Source: Chitinophagaceae bacterium (GTDB taxonomy: Bacteria > Bacteroidota > Bacteroidia > Chitinophagales > Chitinophagaceae). From it: 5,380 bases of DNA. This document shows, piece after piece, positions 1-5,380 of this stretch. Made by a program: the position numbers and the translations under genes. The notes below the pieces were generated by a model. It was not told where the DNA came from, did no database searches, and saw only the letters and a program-made list of their open reading frames with translations. The DNA lies in NCBI GenBank assembly GCA_947483345.1, contig CANKNL010000212.1, positions 1-5,380 of the forward strand, read 5' to 3'. Position 1 is the first letter of the stretch; the number at the start of each line of letters is the position of its first letter.

Positions 1-168
1 ATACCAATTTTTGAATTTGTTTTACAGGATGAAAATTTAAAAGCAGCTGAAACCCTGTTTATAGACGATACCCTGATCAATATTGAAACAGCGCAGCATT
101 TGGGATTTAAAACCCACCATCTTTTACCAACAGAAAAAGTAGAATTACTGGAGATCGGTTCTATATAG
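1..168 (+). CDS. HAD-superfamily phosphatase, C-terminal fragment (5' end outside window)
   Basis: Only the last 55 codons are present, open from base 1 in frame 1 and ending at TAG 166-168. The visible stretch TLFIDDTLINIETAQHLGF (fragment residues 18-36) matches the end of the HAD Rossmann core: a hydrophobic strand, the paired acidic residues of motif IV that help hold Mg2+, then an Asn and a helix leading to a Leu-Gly-Phe turn. This form is typical of subfamily IA enzymes of the YihX type, soluble cytoplasmic hydrolases acting on small phosphorylated metabolites. The nucleophile Asp of motif I and the substrate-specific cap lie outside the window, so the substrate cannot be named. The gene converges on the DUF4834-like gene, with 50 bases between the two stop codons, and shows no link to the downstream operon. 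The family call is fairly safe; a specific enzyme name would be a guess. Confidence 0.8.
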   Translation: MPIFEFVLQDENLKAAETLFIDDTLINIETAQHLGFKTHHLLPTEKVELLEIGSI

Positions 169-218
169 CCTAAAAGGCAATTTTCTTTATTCGCTTTGGC
201 CAATTGGGAAAAACACAG

Positions 219-458
219 CTATCGCACTTCCTCAAACTCAATATAATCGCTCTTACCCGGCTTGCTGGCTTTTTCGGTTGACGTATTGGTTTGGGCATTG
301 GACTGCTGCTTCAGATGATCAGACATCTTATTTTGCATGTCACCCATTTTCTGGCTCACTTGTTTGGTGGTTTTATATACCGGAATGATAAAATCAAATA
401 TAAGTTTATACAGTAGATACAAAACAAATAACTCAAATATTACTCTAATAAGACCCAT
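219..458 (-). CDS. Small membrane-anchored protein, DUF4834-like
   Basis: This is a 79-residue protein of unknown function. Residues about 4-27 form one hydrophobic segment (ending in LIFDFIIPVY) with an Arg near the N-terminus, so a single membrane anchor is likely. After it comes a basic and Gln-rich, probably helical stretch (about 29-52), a low-complexity Ser/Thr/Asn part, and an acidic end YIEFEEVR. A short N-terminal anchor, a polar middle and a closing aromatic-acidic motif of the Y-[IV]-[DE]-[FY]-E-E kind are what I recall for DUF4834 proteins, which are largely confined to Bacteroidota; this rests on memory, not on a search. The ATG at 458-456 is the only sensible start. A TAnnTTTG element ends 4 bases before it, so the transcript may begin at or near the start codon. 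The gene is divergent from the rimP operon and convergent with the HAD gene. No catalytic motif is visible. Confidence 0.75.
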   Translation of the reverse strand: MGLIRVIFELFVLYLLYKLIFDFIIPVYKTTKQVSQKMGDMQNKMSDHLKQQSNAQTNTSTEKASKPGKSDYIEFEEVR

Positions 459-462
459 GCTG

Positions 463-470
463 CAAAGTTA
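463..470 (-). promoter_or_regulatory. Candidate -7 promoter element for the DUF4834-like gene
   Basis: Read on the minus strand, the sequence is TAACTTTG, a full match to the Bacteroidota -7 consensus TAnnTTTG. Only CAGC separates it from the ATG, so a normally placed transcription start would fall on or next to the start codon and give a leaderless mRNA. I see no good -33 TTTG at the usual 17-23 base distance: the nearest candidates are 5 and 34 bases upstream. The call therefore rests on the -7 box and its position alone. Confidence 0.5.
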
Positions 471-538
471 TTACTCAAATGAATGTAATACTGTTAAAAT
501 CTGACAAATGAATAAAAATACAGATATTCCTTTTGCGT

Positions 539-570
539 TTTGGCAATTACAAGGGTATTCTATATATTTG
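539..570 (+). promoter_or_regulatory. Promoter of the rimP-nusA-infB operon (Bacteroidota type)
   Basis: TTTG at 539-542 and TATATTTG at 563-570 match the -33 (TTTG) and -7 (TAnnTTTG) elements recognised by the Bacteroidota primary sigma factor, with a 20-base spacer inside the known 17-23 range. Transcription should begin about 5-8 bases after the -7 box, near 575-578. That gives a short leader of about 50 bases before the rimP ATG at 625, almost all of it taken up by the hairpin at 590-615. No other element of this quality was seen in the gaps before nusA or infB, which fits a single operon promoter. Confidence 0.75.
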
Positions 571-589
571 CACCAGACAATGAAGCAAT

Positions 590-621
590 AGAAGGGAACG
601 GTGGCGTTCCCTTCTTCTTTT
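590..621 (+). promoter_or_regulatory. Terminator-like leader hairpin upstream of rimP
   Basis: GAAGGGAACG (591-600) and CGTTCCCTTC (605-614) form a perfect 10-bp stem with a GTGG loop (601-604); A590-T615 adds an eleventh pair. A pyrimidine tract, TCTTTT, follows at 616-621, and the rimP ATG begins only three bases later. The shape is that of an intrinsic terminator, but it lies between the operon promoter and the first gene. It could act as an attenuator, perhaps sensed by the NusA made from this operon, as a 5' mRNA stabiliser, or as a control on rimP translation. The structure is plain in the sequence; the function is inferred. The U tract is broken by a C, so termination may be only partial. 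Confidence 0.75.
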
Positions 622-624
622 ATC

Positions 625-1089
625 ATGACTCAGGACACACAAATACAGGCTGTAGAAAAATTGATTGGGCCATTACTAAAGGACGATATTTTTTTGGTTT
701 ACATCAAAATAAAGCCCACCAACAATTTTAAAATATATTTAGATGCTGATAGTGGCCTGGGTATTGAAAAATGTATTAAAATAAACCGGGCATTGTATAA
801 AATTATGGAAGAAATGGGCATGTATCCCGAAGGGGATTTTTCACTGGAAGTTAGTAGCCCCGGATTAGATGAACCTTTAAAGCTGTTAAGGCAGTATAAA
901 AAAAATATTGGCAGAGAGGTGGAGATTATCACTAATGATGAACAAAAAAAGGAAGGACTGCTCACGGCGGTATCAGAAGAAAAAATTAAAATAGAATTCA
1001 CAGAAGGAAAAGGGAAAAAAGCAGTTTTAAAAAACGAAGAGATATATTTTACTGATATTAAACAAACCAAAATTCAAATAAAGTTTTAA
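625..1089 (+). CDS. rimP: Ribosome maturation factor RimP
   Basis: RimP binds the free 30S subunit in the cytoplasm and helps late assembly of the 3' domain of 16S rRNA. The 154-residue product is of normal family length (about 150). The N-terminal alpha/beta domain covers about residues 1-82 and includes the strand FKIYLDADSGLGIEKC; the family signature LEVSSPGLDEPLK follows at about 74-86 and leads into the C-terminal SH3-like barrel (about 87-154, with IGREVEI near its start). The ATG at 625 is chosen because MTQDTQIQAVEKL gives a normal RimP N-terminus. An in-frame GTG at 601 would add eight residues but lies in the loop of the leader hairpin. No Shine-Dalgarno sequence precedes the ATG, as is common in Bacteroidota; the upstream bases are pyrimidine-rich. 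It is the first gene of the operon, 56 bases before nusA, the usual place for rimP. Identity is secure; the exact start is likely. Confidence 0.96.
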   Translation: MTQDTQIQAVEKLIGPLLKDDIFLVYIKIKPTNNFKIYLDADSGLGIEKCIKINRALYKIMEEMGMYPEGDFSLEVSSPGLDEPLKLLRQYKKNIGREVEIITNDEQKKEGLLTAVSEEKIKIEFTEGKGKKAVLKNEEIYFTDIKQTKIQIKF

Positions 1090-1135
1090 TTATTAAATAA
1101 ACCCCCAATCCCGGCGGGGAAATAAAAGTGAGGCC

Positions 1136-1139
1136 GGAG
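1136..1139 (+). promoter_or_regulatory. Ribosome binding site of nusA
   Basis: GGAG lies 6 bases before the ATG at 1146, a good Shine-Dalgarno spacing. It favours ATG 1146 over the in-frame GTG at 1128, which has no such site and would place the GGAG inside the coding region. It is the only clear Shine-Dalgarno match among the genes of this window. Confidence 0.55.
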
Positions 1140-1145
1140 CGGAAT

Positions 1146-2396
1146 ATGGCAAGTATTAATTTAATTGATTCCTTTCAGGAATTTAAAGATGCAGAAAACA
1201 TCGATCGACCTACACTGATGAAGGTTATGGAAGATGTGTTTAAAACACTGATCCGTAAAAAATACGGGAGCGACGATTGTTTTGATGTGATTGTTAATGA
1301 TCAAAAAGGCGATCTGGAAATTTTCCGCCGCCGTACAATTGTTGACGATGATGATCTGTATAACACCCTAACTGAAATTGAGTATAAAGATGCCATCAAG
1401 ATCGAACCTGATTACCAGGTTGGTGAAGAGTTGTATGAAGAGGTGGATATACAGAAAGAGTTCGGACGCCGTGCAATCTTAGCCGGAAAACAAACACTGG
1501 CTGCCCGGATCAACGATCTGAAGAAAAACATTCTGATAAAAAAATATGAAGAACGGGTTGGCGAAATTGTAAGCGGAGAAGTTTATCAGGTTTGGAAAAA
1601 AGAAGTGTTGTTACTGGATGAAGAAGGCAATGAAATTCTGTTACCCAAATCAGAACAGATACCAACAGATTATTTTAAGAAAGGAGAAAGCGTAAGAGGT
1701 GTTGTAAAAAAAGTGGAACTAAAAAATAGTCAGGCTGTTATTATATTGTCAAGAACAAGCCCGGCATTTCTTGAAAAACTATTGGAAATAGAAGTGCCGG
1801 AAATATTTGACGGCTTGATTGTTGTAAAGAAAATTGTCAGGGATCCTGGCGAAAGGGCTAAAGTTGCAGTAGAAAGTTACGACGACAGGATTGACCCTGT
1901 AGGCGCCTGTGTGGGCATGAAAGGAAGCCGTATCCATGGTATTGTACGTGAACTAAAGAACGAAAATATTGATGTTATAAACTGGACCAGTAATACACAG
2001 CTTTTGATTCAGCGCTCATTAACGCCCGCCAAAATCACCAGCATGGAACTGGATAATGAAAAAATGCACGCTAATGTATATTTAAAACCCGATCAGGTAT
2101 CATTGGCCATTGGCCGCCGGGGTGTTAATATAAAACTGGCTTGTGAACTTACCGGATATGAAATTGATGTGTTTCGGGATAATGAAGGCGAAGTGGAAGA
2201 ATTTGATATTGACCTGGACGAATTTACCGATGAAATTGAGTCCTGGATAATTGATGAATTAAAAAGAGTGGGTTGCGATACCGGCCGTTCGGTATTGGAA
2301 TTAACTGCCGAAGAACTGGAGCGCAGAACAGATTTGGAAAAAGAAACTATTGCAGACGTAAGAAGAATATTGAGCGAAGAATTTGGAAAAGAATAA
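1146..2396 (+). CDS. nusA: Transcription termination/antitermination factor NusA
   Basis: NusA binds RNA polymerase near the RNA exit channel, prolongs hairpin-dependent pauses, aids intrinsic termination, and takes part in antitermination on rRNA operons. The 416-residue product shows the core domains in order: N-terminal polymerase-binding domain (about 1-125), S1 domain (about 137-203), KH1 (about 225-290, with DPGERAKVAV at 233-242 and the GMKG loop at 257-260) and KH2 (about 300-345, with GRRG at 323-326). The acidic end (about 350-416) carries helices resembling a helix-hairpin-helix (SVLELTAEELERRTDLEKE) rather than the two acidic repeats of the E. coli protein; to my knowledge this is the usual Bacteroidota form, and both KH loops are intact. 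The start at ATG 1146 is set by MASINLIDSF, which matches the expected N-terminus, and by the GGAG upstream. The gene lies between rimP and infB in the classic order, and its product may act on the leader hairpin before rimP. Confidence 0.97.
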   Translation: MASINLIDSFQEFKDAENIDRPTLMKVMEDVFKTLIRKKYGSDDCFDVIVNDQKGDLEIFRRRTIVDDDDLYNTLTEIEYKDAIKIEPDYQVGEELYEEVDIQKEFGRRAILAGKQTLAARINDLKKNILIKKYEERVGEIVSGEVYQVWKKEVLLLDEEGNEILLPKSEQIPTDYFKKGESVRGVVKKVELKNSQAVIILSRTSPAFLEKLLEIEVPEIFDGLIVVKKIVRDPGERAKVAVESYDDRIDPVGACVGMKGSRIHGIVRELKNENIDVINWTSNTQLLIQRSLTPAKITSMELDNEKMHANVYLKPDQVSLAIGRRGVNIKLACELTGYEIDVFRDNEGEVEEFDIDLDEFTDEIESWIIDELKRVGCDTGRSVLELTAEELERRTDLEKETIADVRRILSEEFGKE

Positions 2397-2452
2397 GAAT
2401 AGAATTTTCATTTATGGAAAAAGTCTATACAGGTCATTAAAAAGAAAAATCA

Positions 2453-2473
2453 GTCCGTTTATTGAAATCGGAC
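2453..2473 (+). promoter_or_regulatory. Hairpin in the nusA-infB gap
   Basis: GTCCG (2453-2457) pairs with CGGAC (2469-2473), and TTT (2458-2460) pairs with AAA (2465-2467), leaving one bulged T (2468) and an ATTG loop. This makes an 8-bp stem with one bulge. It is followed by an A-rich run up to the infB ATG at 2488, not by a T tract, so it is not an intrinsic terminator. It could be an RNase processing site or could keep the A-rich ribosome-loading stretch single-stranded. The pairing is visible; the role is inferred. Confidence 0.4.
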
Positions 2474-2487
2474 AAACAAAAAAAAGA

Positions 2488-5373
2488 ATGTCAGAATTAA
2501 CAACACCAAGGTTGATGGCAGCCGCCAAAGAGTTTAACATAGGTAAGGATACCTTGGTAGACTTTCTTATATCTAAGGGATTTGGAGACGAGGATCTAAA
2601 ACCCACGTCCAAGCTAACGGAACCCATGTACCGCGTTTTGCAAACCGAGTTTCAGCAGGATAAAGTGGCTCATGAAAAAGCCATGCAGATAGACCTTCCA
2701 AAAGGAGCCAGTAACAACGAACCCAAGAAGAAAAAAGATGAACAGGATCTTTCTTTTACTAAAAAAGAAACAAAGGTAAAGCCAGTAGAAGACGAAAAGC
2801 CGGCAGAGCCAACAGCTGTAGTAGAAGTTATTGTGGCAGAGCCGGTGAAAAAAATTGAAAAAGAAACTGAAGAGGTTAAAGAAGTTGAAAAACCAGTATC
2901 GGAATTAACCAAAGTAAAAGCCCCTGCACTTGAAACACTTAAAGTACTTGATAAAATAGACCTTGATAAAATAGACTCATCTACCAGGCCCAAAAAATCA
3001 ACAAAAAAAACCGAAGAAAAAGAATTAGAAGATAAAAAAGAAGAGGCTAAAAAAACGGATTCTAAAAAAGCTAAAAAAACAACGCCTGAAGTAGAGACCA
3101 AAGAAGTTGAAAAAGAAGTTGAAAAACCGGTTGAAATAATACCGGAACAAGCCAAAGTAGATTCAGCTCCGGTTATTGAAAATATACAAGCCAAAAAATT
3201 AACAGGTCCTAAAATATTGGGAAAAATTGAATTACCTGTTGATAATGATACCAGGCCCAAAAAAGGAAACGATGAGAAGCGGAAGCGGAAACGCATTCCA
3301 ATGGAAAAGAAACCTGGCACGGGCACTCCCCCGCCAGTAACCCAAAACCGAAGACCCGGCGGAAGCACTACAGGAACGGGCGCCTCAAACAGGGCAGGCG
3401 GCGGTGCTGCCGGAGGCCGTTTTAACAGGGCTGCTACTGGTACTGGAACAGGGCGAAGAGAAGATAAAGTAATCGACGCAAAAGAAATTCAGGATAAACT
3501 TAAAGAAACACAAGCGAAGTTGGCTGGCGCTGGTGGACGCGGAAAAAGTTTAAAAGCAAAATACCGTAAAGCCAAACGAGATGAACATGCCGAACATGCG
3601 GGTACCGGTGTTGATGAAAGTAACAAACTTCAGGTAACAGAATATATTTCTGTAAGTGAGTTGGCAGGTTTAATGGATGTTAGTTTTGCTGATGTGATCA
3701 GCAAATGTATGAGCCTGGGTATAATGGTATCCATTAATCAGCGACTTGAAGCGGATGTAATTGAACTGGTTGCCAGTGAATTTAATTTTGAAGTGGAATT
3801 TATAGGTGTGGAAGATGCCGGTGATTTGGATAATGATGATGAGGAAGATACTGAAGCTGACTTAAAATCAAGAGCACCAATTGTTACCATCATGGGTCAC
3901 GTTGATCATGGTAAAACGTCGCTGCTGGATTATATCCGCAACACCAATGTAATTGCCGGAGAGGCCGGCGGCATTACACAGCATATAGGCGCTTATGAAG
4001 TAACCTTGACCGATGGCAGAAATATTACCTTTTTGGATACACCGGGTCACGAGGCCTTTACGGCTATGCGGGCCCGTGGTGCTAAGGTTACTGATATTGC
4101 TGTTATTGTTGTGGCTGCCGATGATGCGGTAATGCCACAAACAAAAGAAGCCATTTCACATGCCCAGGCGGCCAATGTACCGATGATATTTGCCATTAAC
4201 AAAATGGATAAAGACGGTGCCAATCCCGAAAAAATTAAAGAACAACTTTCCGGAATGAATGTGTTGGTAGAAAGTTGGGGAGGAAAATATCAAAGCCAGG
4301 AAATTAGTGCCAAAAACGGCCTGAATATTGACCTGCTGATGGAAAAAATATTACTGGAAACAGATATTCTTGAATTAAAAGCCAACCCCGACAGGGAGGC
4401 TAGTGGTACAGTAATTGAAGCTACACTTGATAAAGGCCGTGGATATGTAGCCACCATACTGGTTCAAAACGGAACATTAAAGGTTGGTGATATGATCGTA
4501 TCCGGACAGTATTTTGGCAAGATAAAAGCCATGTATAATGAAAGAAATCTACGTGTAGAAAAAGCACCCCCATCAACACCGGTATTAATTTTAGGACTAA
4601 ACGGAGCCCCACAAGCTGGAGAAACGTTTAAAGTTTATGCCAATGAAAGTGATGCCAGGTCAAATGCGTATAAGCGTGGTCAGATTTTACGTGAACAGGG
4701 AATGCGAGCCAGAAAACATATCACACTTGATGAGATCGGACGCCGTTTGGCACTGGGAAGCTTTAAAGAACTTAATGTAATTATTAAAGGTGATGTGGAT
4801 GGATCGGTAGAAGCATTAAGCGATTCATTACAAAAATTAAGTACCGAAGAAATTGTAATTAAAGTAATTCATAAGGCAGTGGGCGCCATTACCGAAAGCG
4901 ATGTTACGCTGGCCAATGCTTCCGATGCTATTATTATCGGCTTTAATGTAAGGCCGGCCATTCAGGCAGCTAAATTAGCCGAGCAGGAGGCCATTCAGAT
5001 AAAATTGTATTCGATCATTTATAATGCCATTGAAGAAATTAAGAGTGCGATGGAAGGTATGTTGGAGCCAAGCGTTGAAGAAAAAATACTGGCTAATGTG
5101 GAAATAAGAGAAGTGTATAAGTTTGATAAAGCCAGTGTTGCCGGCTGTTTCGTTTTGGATGGTAAAATGGCAAGAAATAACCGTATCAGGCTAATCCGGG
5201 ACGGCATTGTAATATTTACAGGAGAGTTGGGTAGTTTAAAAAGATTTAAAGACGATGCAAAAGAAGTGACGTCCAGTATGGAATGTGGCTTAACTGTAAG
5301 AAACTACAACGATATAAAAGTGGGTGATATAGTGGAAGCCTTTGAAGAAATTGAAGTTAAGCGTACATTATAA
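2488..5373 (+). CDS. infB: Translation initiation factor IF-2
   Basis: IF2 is the GTPase that places fMet-tRNA on the 30S subunit and promotes 50S joining. The 961-residue product has a short N-terminal IF2_N-like segment (about 5-32), a long Lys/Glu/Pro linker (about 65-262), a Gly/Thr/Arg-rich stretch (about 276-327), a second IF2_N domain (about 381-438), and then the catalytic core. All G motifs are intact: GHVDHGKT (470-477), the GGIT switch I Thr (494-497), DTPGH with its catalytic His (517-521), NKMD (571-574) and SAK (607-609). Domain II (about 626-720), C1 (about 760-865) and the fMet-tRNA-binding C2 (about 872-961) follow. ATG 2488 is chosen because MSELTTPRLMAAAKEFNIG starts the folded domain; the in-frame TTG at 2383 overlaps the nusA end and adds 35 residues unlike IF2. 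No Shine-Dalgarno is seen, only an A-rich stretch. The gene ends with tandem stops TAA-TAG (5371-5376). It is the third operon gene, 91 bases after nusA; whether more genes follow cannot be seen. Confidence 0.98.
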   Translation: MSELTTPRLMAAAKEFNIGKDTLVDFLISKGFGDEDLKPTSKLTEPMYRVLQTEFQQDKVAHEKAMQIDLPKGASNNEPKKKKDEQDLSFTKKETKVKPVEDEKPAEPTAVVEVIVAEPVKKIEKETEEVKEVEKPVSELTKVKAPALETLKVLDKIDLDKIDSSTRPKKSTKKTEEKELEDKKEEAKKTDSKKAKKTTPEVETKEVEKEVEKPVEIIPEQAKVDSAPVIENIQAKKLTGPKILGKIELPVDNDTRPKKGNDEKRKRKRIPMEKKPGTGTPPPVTQNRRPGGSTTGTGASNRAGGGAAGGRFNRAATGTGTGRREDKVIDAKEIQDKLKETQAKLAGAGGRGKSLKAKYRKAKRDEHAEHAGTGVDESNKLQVTEYISVSELAGLMDVSFADVISKCMSLGIMVSINQRLEADVIELVASEFNFEVEFIGVEDAGDLDNDDEEDTEADLKSRAPIVTIMGHVDHGKTSLLDYIRNTNVIAGEAGGITQHIGAYEVTLTDGRNITFLDTPGHEAFTAMRARGAKVTDIAVIVVAADDAVMPQTKEAISHAQAANVPMIFAINKMDKDGANPEKIKEQLSGMNVLVESWGGKYQSQEISAKNGLNIDLLMEKILLETDILELKANPDREASGTVIEATLDKGRGYVATILVQNGTLKVGDMIVSGQYFGKIKAMYNERNLRVEKAPPSTPVLILGLNGAPQAGETFKVYANESDARSNAYKRGQILREQGMRARKHITLDEIGRRLALGSFKELNVIIKGDVDGSVEALSDSLQKLSTEEIVIKVIHKAVGAITESDVTLANASDAIIIGFNVRPAIQAAKLAEQEAIQIKLYSIIYNAIEEIKSAMEGMLEPSVEEKILANVEIREVYKFDKASVAGCFVLDGKMARNNRIRLIRDGIVIFTGELGSLKRFKDDAKEVTSSMECGLTVRNYNDIKVGDIVEAFEEIEVKRTL
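2947..2976 (+). repeat. Perfect 15-base tandem duplication inside infB (LDKID x2)
   Basis: CTTGATAAAATAGAC occurs twice, head to tail (2947-2961 and 2962-2976), in frame, encoding LDKID-LDKID at IF2 residues 154-163. Identity at every base, synonymous positions included, points to a recent slippage-type duplication in the disordered linker. The reading frame and IF2 function should be unaffected. Confidence 0.9.
2982..3264 (+). repeat. Two dispersed copies of a TRPKK-coding unit in the IF2 linker
   Basis: TACCAGGCCCAAAAAA occurs at 2982-2997 and again at 3249-3264. At the protein level each copy ends a longer repeated unit: KVLDKIDL...STRPKK (IF2 residues 152-170) and KILGKIEL...DTRPKK (242-259), about 90 residues apart. 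The linker thus seems partly built from copies of a short basic motif. The coordinates span both copies and the sequence between them. Confidence 0.75.
3103..3126 (+). repeat. 12-base tandem duplication inside infB (EVEK x2)
   Basis: GAAGTTGAAAAA is repeated at 3103-3114 and 3115-3126, encoding EVEK-EVEK. A third copy lies upstream at 2881-2892, and the match between it and the second tandem copy continues through CC (2881-2894 and 3115-3128). These are low-complexity, in-frame expansions of the charged IF2 linker. Confidence 0.85.
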
Positions 5374-5380
5374 TAGCGTA

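Noticed and set aside
168..187. GCCT-AAA-AGGC followed by AATTTTCTTT after the HAD gene, as a terminator
   Set aside because: The stem has only 4 bp and overlaps the stop codon; too weak to call, though a terminator is expected between these convergent genes.
196..207. Overlapping palindromes TTGGCCAA and CCAATTGG between the convergent genes
   Set aside because: They are short, have no T tract on either strand, and lie far from any promoter, so neither a terminator nor an operator can be supported.
601..624. Upstream GTG start for rimP
   Set aside because: The GTG is in the hairpin loop and the added residues are encoded by the stem; the ATG at 625 gives a normal RimP N-terminus.
540..731. 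Open frame of 63 codons overlapping the promoter, hairpin and rimP start
   Set aside because: It would start inside the promoter -33 element, runs across the leader hairpin, and is out of frame with rimP with no family resemblance.
699..1070. Open frame of 123 codons antisense to rimP
   Set aside because: It is a shadow of the well-supported rimP frame; low-complexity Ser/Phe/Ile translation with no motif.
1128..1145. Upstream GTG start for nusA
   Set aside because: It adds MRPERN, not expected for NusA, and would place the GGAG site inside the coding region; ATG 1146 is better.
2383..2487. Upstream TTG start for infB overlapping the end of nusA
   Set aside because: The 35 added residues do not resemble IF2 and are encoded by the hairpin-bearing gap; ATG 2488 begins the expected domain.
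2670..3368. Long open frame (232 codons) antisense to infB
   Set aside because: It lies opposite the Lys/Glu linker; GAA and AAA codons read as TTC and TTT on the other strand, so stops are rare by composition. Its Ser/Phe-rich translation has no recognisable domain.
1..5380. Search for a novel system, mobile element, CRISPR array, tRNA or rRNA
   Set aside because: Nearly all of the window is explained by conserved housekeeping genes. No transposase, spaced direct-repeat array, tRNA-like fold or atypical gene cassette was seen.

Overview
The window looks like a chromosomal stretch from a member of the Bacteroidota, most likely a Chitinophagaceae-like lineage; the phylum call is firm, the family call is a guess. 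The evidence is the TAnnTTTG-type promoter elements, poor use of Shine-Dalgarno sites, AT-rich DNA with A-rich leaders, a DUF4834-type small membrane protein, and the form of NusA and IF2 (a short NusA without the enterobacterial C-terminal repeats, and an IF2 with a long Lys/Glu linker).

Layout. Positions 1-168 hold the 3' end of a HAD-superfamily phosphatase gene on the + strand. It converges on a 79-codon DUF4834-like gene on the - strand (219-458). A 166-base gap (459-624) separates that gene from the main operon. The gap carries a -7-like element for the minus-strand gene, placed so close to its ATG that the mRNA would be leaderless. It also carries a well-formed Bacteroidota promoter for the plus-strand operon (539-570), followed at once by a perfect terminator-like hairpin (590-615) just ahead of rimP.

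The operon is rimP (625-1089), nusA (1146-2396) and infB (2488-5373), a widespread bacterial arrangement. RimP matures the 30S subunit, NusA controls RNA polymerase pausing, termination and antitermination, and IF2 places initiator tRNA on the ribosome, so one transcript links ribosome assembly, transcription elongation and translation initiation. The genes are separated by 56 and 91 bases. The second gap contains a stable-looking hairpin 14 bases before the infB start.

I found no mobile element, CRISPR array, tRNA, rRNA or unknown gene cassette, and no convincing sign of a new biological system. The points most worth checking are the leader hairpin before rimP (a possible NusA-responsive attenuator), the nusA-infB hairpin, the leaderless DUF4834 gene, and the repeat-built IF2 linker.
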